Below are positions 5,881 to 7,063 of a stretch of DNA of 7,063 nt, in pieces (the stretch's first letter is position 1; every line of letters begins with the position of its first letter). Source of the DNA: JANQGH01 sp039819285. Its GTDB lineage: Bacteria > Pseudomonadota > Alphaproteobacteria > DSM-16000 > Inquilinaceae. A program made the translations under genes and the position numbers. The stretch is from assembly GCA_039819285.1 (NCBI GenBank), contig JBCBSH010000219.1, forward strand, positions 1 through 7,063. The letters run 5' to 3'. The notes under the pieces are model-generated. The model had not been told where the DNA came from and did no database searches. It saw nothing but the letters and a program-made list of their open reading frames with translations.

Positions 5881-6597
5881 ATGACGCGCCCATCCGGCCG
5901 CGCGCACGACCAGTTGCGCCCGGTTTCGCTTGAAGTCGGGGCGAACAAATATGCTGAGGGGTCCTGCCTGACCCGATTCGGCGACACGCATGTCTTGTGC
6001 ACAGCCTCAGTCGAAGAGCGGGTGCCGCCCTGGCTGCGCGGTGCCGGGCGCGGCTGGGTCACGGCGGAATACGGCATGCTGCCCCGCGCCACCGACCAAC
6101 GCACGGACCGCGAGGCCGCGCGCGGCAAGCAGTCCGGCCGCACCCAGGAAATCCAACGTCTGATCGGCCGTTCGCTGCGCGCGGTCACGGATCTGACCGC
6201 GCTGGGCGAGATCCAGATCAAGGTGGATTGCGATGTGGTCCAGGCCGATGGCGGCACCCGCACCGCCGCGATCACCGGTGGCTTCGTCGCGCTCTCCCTC
6301 GCCTGCAAGCATCTGCGCGAGATCCGGGCCCTGAAGGATTGGCCGCTGACGGACCATGTCGCCGCCATCTCCTGCGGGCTTTATCAGGGCCACGCGGTGC
6401 TCGATCTCGACTATGCGGAGGATTCCTCCGCCCAGGCCGATGCCAATTTCGTACTGACGGGGGCGGGCGGCATCGTCGAGGTGCAGGGCACGGCGGAGCA
6501 GGAGCCGTTCAGCCGCGGCCAGTTCGACGCCCTGATGGGCCTGGCGGAAAAGGGCGTCGCCGAACTGGTCGACGCCCAAAAGGCAGCGCTCGCCTGA
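5881..6597 (+). CDS. rph: Ribonuclease PH (tRNA nucleotidyltransferase)
   Basis: A phosphate-dependent 3'-to-5' exoribonuclease that trims extra nucleotides from the 3' ends of tRNA precursors; it works in the cytoplasm as a hexamer. The 238-residue length equals the family norm. Visible features include the N-terminal RPSGRAHDQLRPV, the substrate-binding stretch EYGMLPRATDQRTDREAARG, the phosphate-binding residues Arg87 and GGTRTA with Thr126/Arg127 (equivalent to Arg86, Thr125 and Arg126 of Bacillus RNase PH), and the metal-site aspartates Asp181 and Asp187 in DSSAQAD. All key residues are present, so the enzyme should be active. It diverges from hrcA, the common alphaproteobacterial arrangement. 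Its usual partner rdgB does not follow; instead a convergent dehydrogenase gene ends 3 bases beyond the stop. Confidence 0.97.
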   Translation: MTRPSGRAHDQLRPVSLEVGANKYAEGSCLTRFGDTHVLCTASVEERVPPWLRGAGRGWVTAEYGMLPRATDQRTDREAARGKQSGRTQEIQRLIGRSLRAVTDLTALGEIQIKVDCDVVQADGGTRTAAITGGFVALSLACKHLREIRALKDWPLTDHVAAISCGLYQGHAVLDLDYAEDSSAQADANFVLTGAGGIVEVQGTAEQEPFSRGQFDALMGLAEKGVAELVDAQKAALA

Positions 6598-6600
6598 CGA

Positions 6601-7063
6601 TCAGTCGCGCAGATTGTCGATCAGGCTGGACGTATCCCAGCGGCTGCCGCCCTTGGCCTGGATTTGCGCATAAAACTGGTCGACCAACGCGGTGATCGGC
6701 ACGCGCGAGCCGTTGTGCCGCGCCTCGTCGATCACGATCGACAAGTCCTTGCGCATCCAGTCGACGGCGAAGCCGAAGTCGAACTTGCCGTCCAGCATGG
6801 TCAGCGCCCGGTTGTCCATCTGCCACGACTGCGCCGCGCCCTTCGAGATGACGTCGACCACCTTGGCACCGTCCAGCCCGGCCTTCTGGGCGAAATTCAG
6901 CCCCTCCGCCAGGCCTTGAACCAGGCCGGCAATGCAGATCTGGTTGACCATCTTGGTCAACTGGCCGGACCCGACGGGGCCTAGGAGAACGCAGGACCGG
7001 GCAAAGCAATCGATCACGGGCTGGGCGCGGGCGAAGTCCTGGTCGCCGCCGCCGCACATCACC
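6601..7063 (-). CDS. Beta-hydroxyacid dehydrogenase (3-hydroxyisobutyrate dehydrogenase family), C-terminal part
   Basis: NAD(P)-dependent oxidation of a 3-hydroxyacid such as 3-hydroxyisobutyrate (valine breakdown) or reduction of tartronate semialdehyde; the exact substrate cannot be told. The gene runs off the right edge: about 154 of a usual 290-300 residues are present and the N-terminal Rossmann NAD-binding domain is missing. The visible part starts in the conserved MCGGG segment, then GPVGSGQLTKMVNQ, which holds the catalytic lysine (codon 6952-6954) and the partner asparagine, then the all-helical C-terminal domain with FGFAVDWMRKDLSIVIDEA and the ending GGSRWDTSSLIDNLRD. The GTG at the edge is only an internal valine codon, not a start. 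The TGA stop lies 3 bases from the rph stop in convergent orientation. Alternatives in the same superfamily are GarR/GlxR-type tartronate semialdehyde reductases. Confidence 0.9.
   Translation of the reverse strand, partial: VMCGGGDQDFARAQPVIDCFARSCVLLGPVGSGQLTKMVNQICIAGLVQGLAEGLNFAQKAGLDGAKVVDVISKGAAQSWQMDNRALTMLDGKFDFGFAVDWMRKDLSIVIDEARHNGSRVPITALVDQFYAQIQAKGGSRWDTSSLIDNLRD

Noticed and set aside
6007..6579. 190-codon minus-strand open frame opposite rph, and a 198-codon one at 5772-6368
   Set aside because: Both lie antisense to a complete, fully conserved RNase PH gene and have no recognisable product.
1..7063. Defence system, mobile element, CRISPR array or other undescribed multi-gene system
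   Set aside because: All but one of the genes belong to known families, nearly all of them housekeeping. There are no repeat arrays, integrases, transposases or tRNA-associated insertion marks in the window.

Overview
The window is ordinary, densely coded chromosome from a GC-rich bacterium, almost certainly an alphaproteobacterium. The main evidence is an NAD-glutamate dehydrogenase of the very large (about 180 kDa subunit) class, an Agrobacterium-type phospholipid N-methyltransferase, and an hrcA-grpE pair placed head to head with rph, an arrangement common in that class. I cannot name the genus. No tRNA, rRNA, CRISPR array, insertion sequence or phage gene was seen, and no stretch over 300 bases lacks a gene.

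Layout: (1) bases 1-1530, plus strand, hold the C-terminal third of the NAD-glutamate dehydrogenase, cut by the left edge. (2) Bases 1574-2007, plus, hold a small exported protein of unknown function whose reading frame is broken by an apparent one-base deletion near 1845-1872. (3) Bases 2039-3322, plus, encode an MFS transporter of the UMF1/Atg22-like group. (4) Bases 3388-4014, plus, encode a PmtA-type phospholipid N-methyltransferase. (5) On the minus strand, hrcA (5728 to 4625) and grpE (4628 to 4011) form a translationally coupled heat-shock operon whose end overlaps the methyltransferase stop codon. (6) Bases 5881-6597, plus, encode RNase PH, divergent from hrcA across a 152-base gap that must hold both promoters. 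(7) From 6601 to the right edge, minus strand, lies the C-terminal half of a beta-hydroxyacid dehydrogenase (3-hydroxyisobutyrate dehydrogenase family).

Functionally this is a mix of housekeeping genes: glutamate catabolism, membrane phosphatidylcholine synthesis, chaperone regulation (HrcA repressor and the DnaK exchange factor GrpE), tRNA 3'-end processing (RNase PH) and probable valine or hydroxyacid catabolism. Genes are very tightly packed. Two convergent pairs meet with a 4-base overlap (4011-4014) and a 3-base gap (6598-6600), leaving no room for a conventional terminator between them.

I found no convincing new multi-gene system. The points most worth checking are the frameshifted exported-protein gene, the overlapping convergent stop codons, the absence of rdgB immediately after rph, and the inverted repeats in the hrcA leader, which do not resemble CIRCE.
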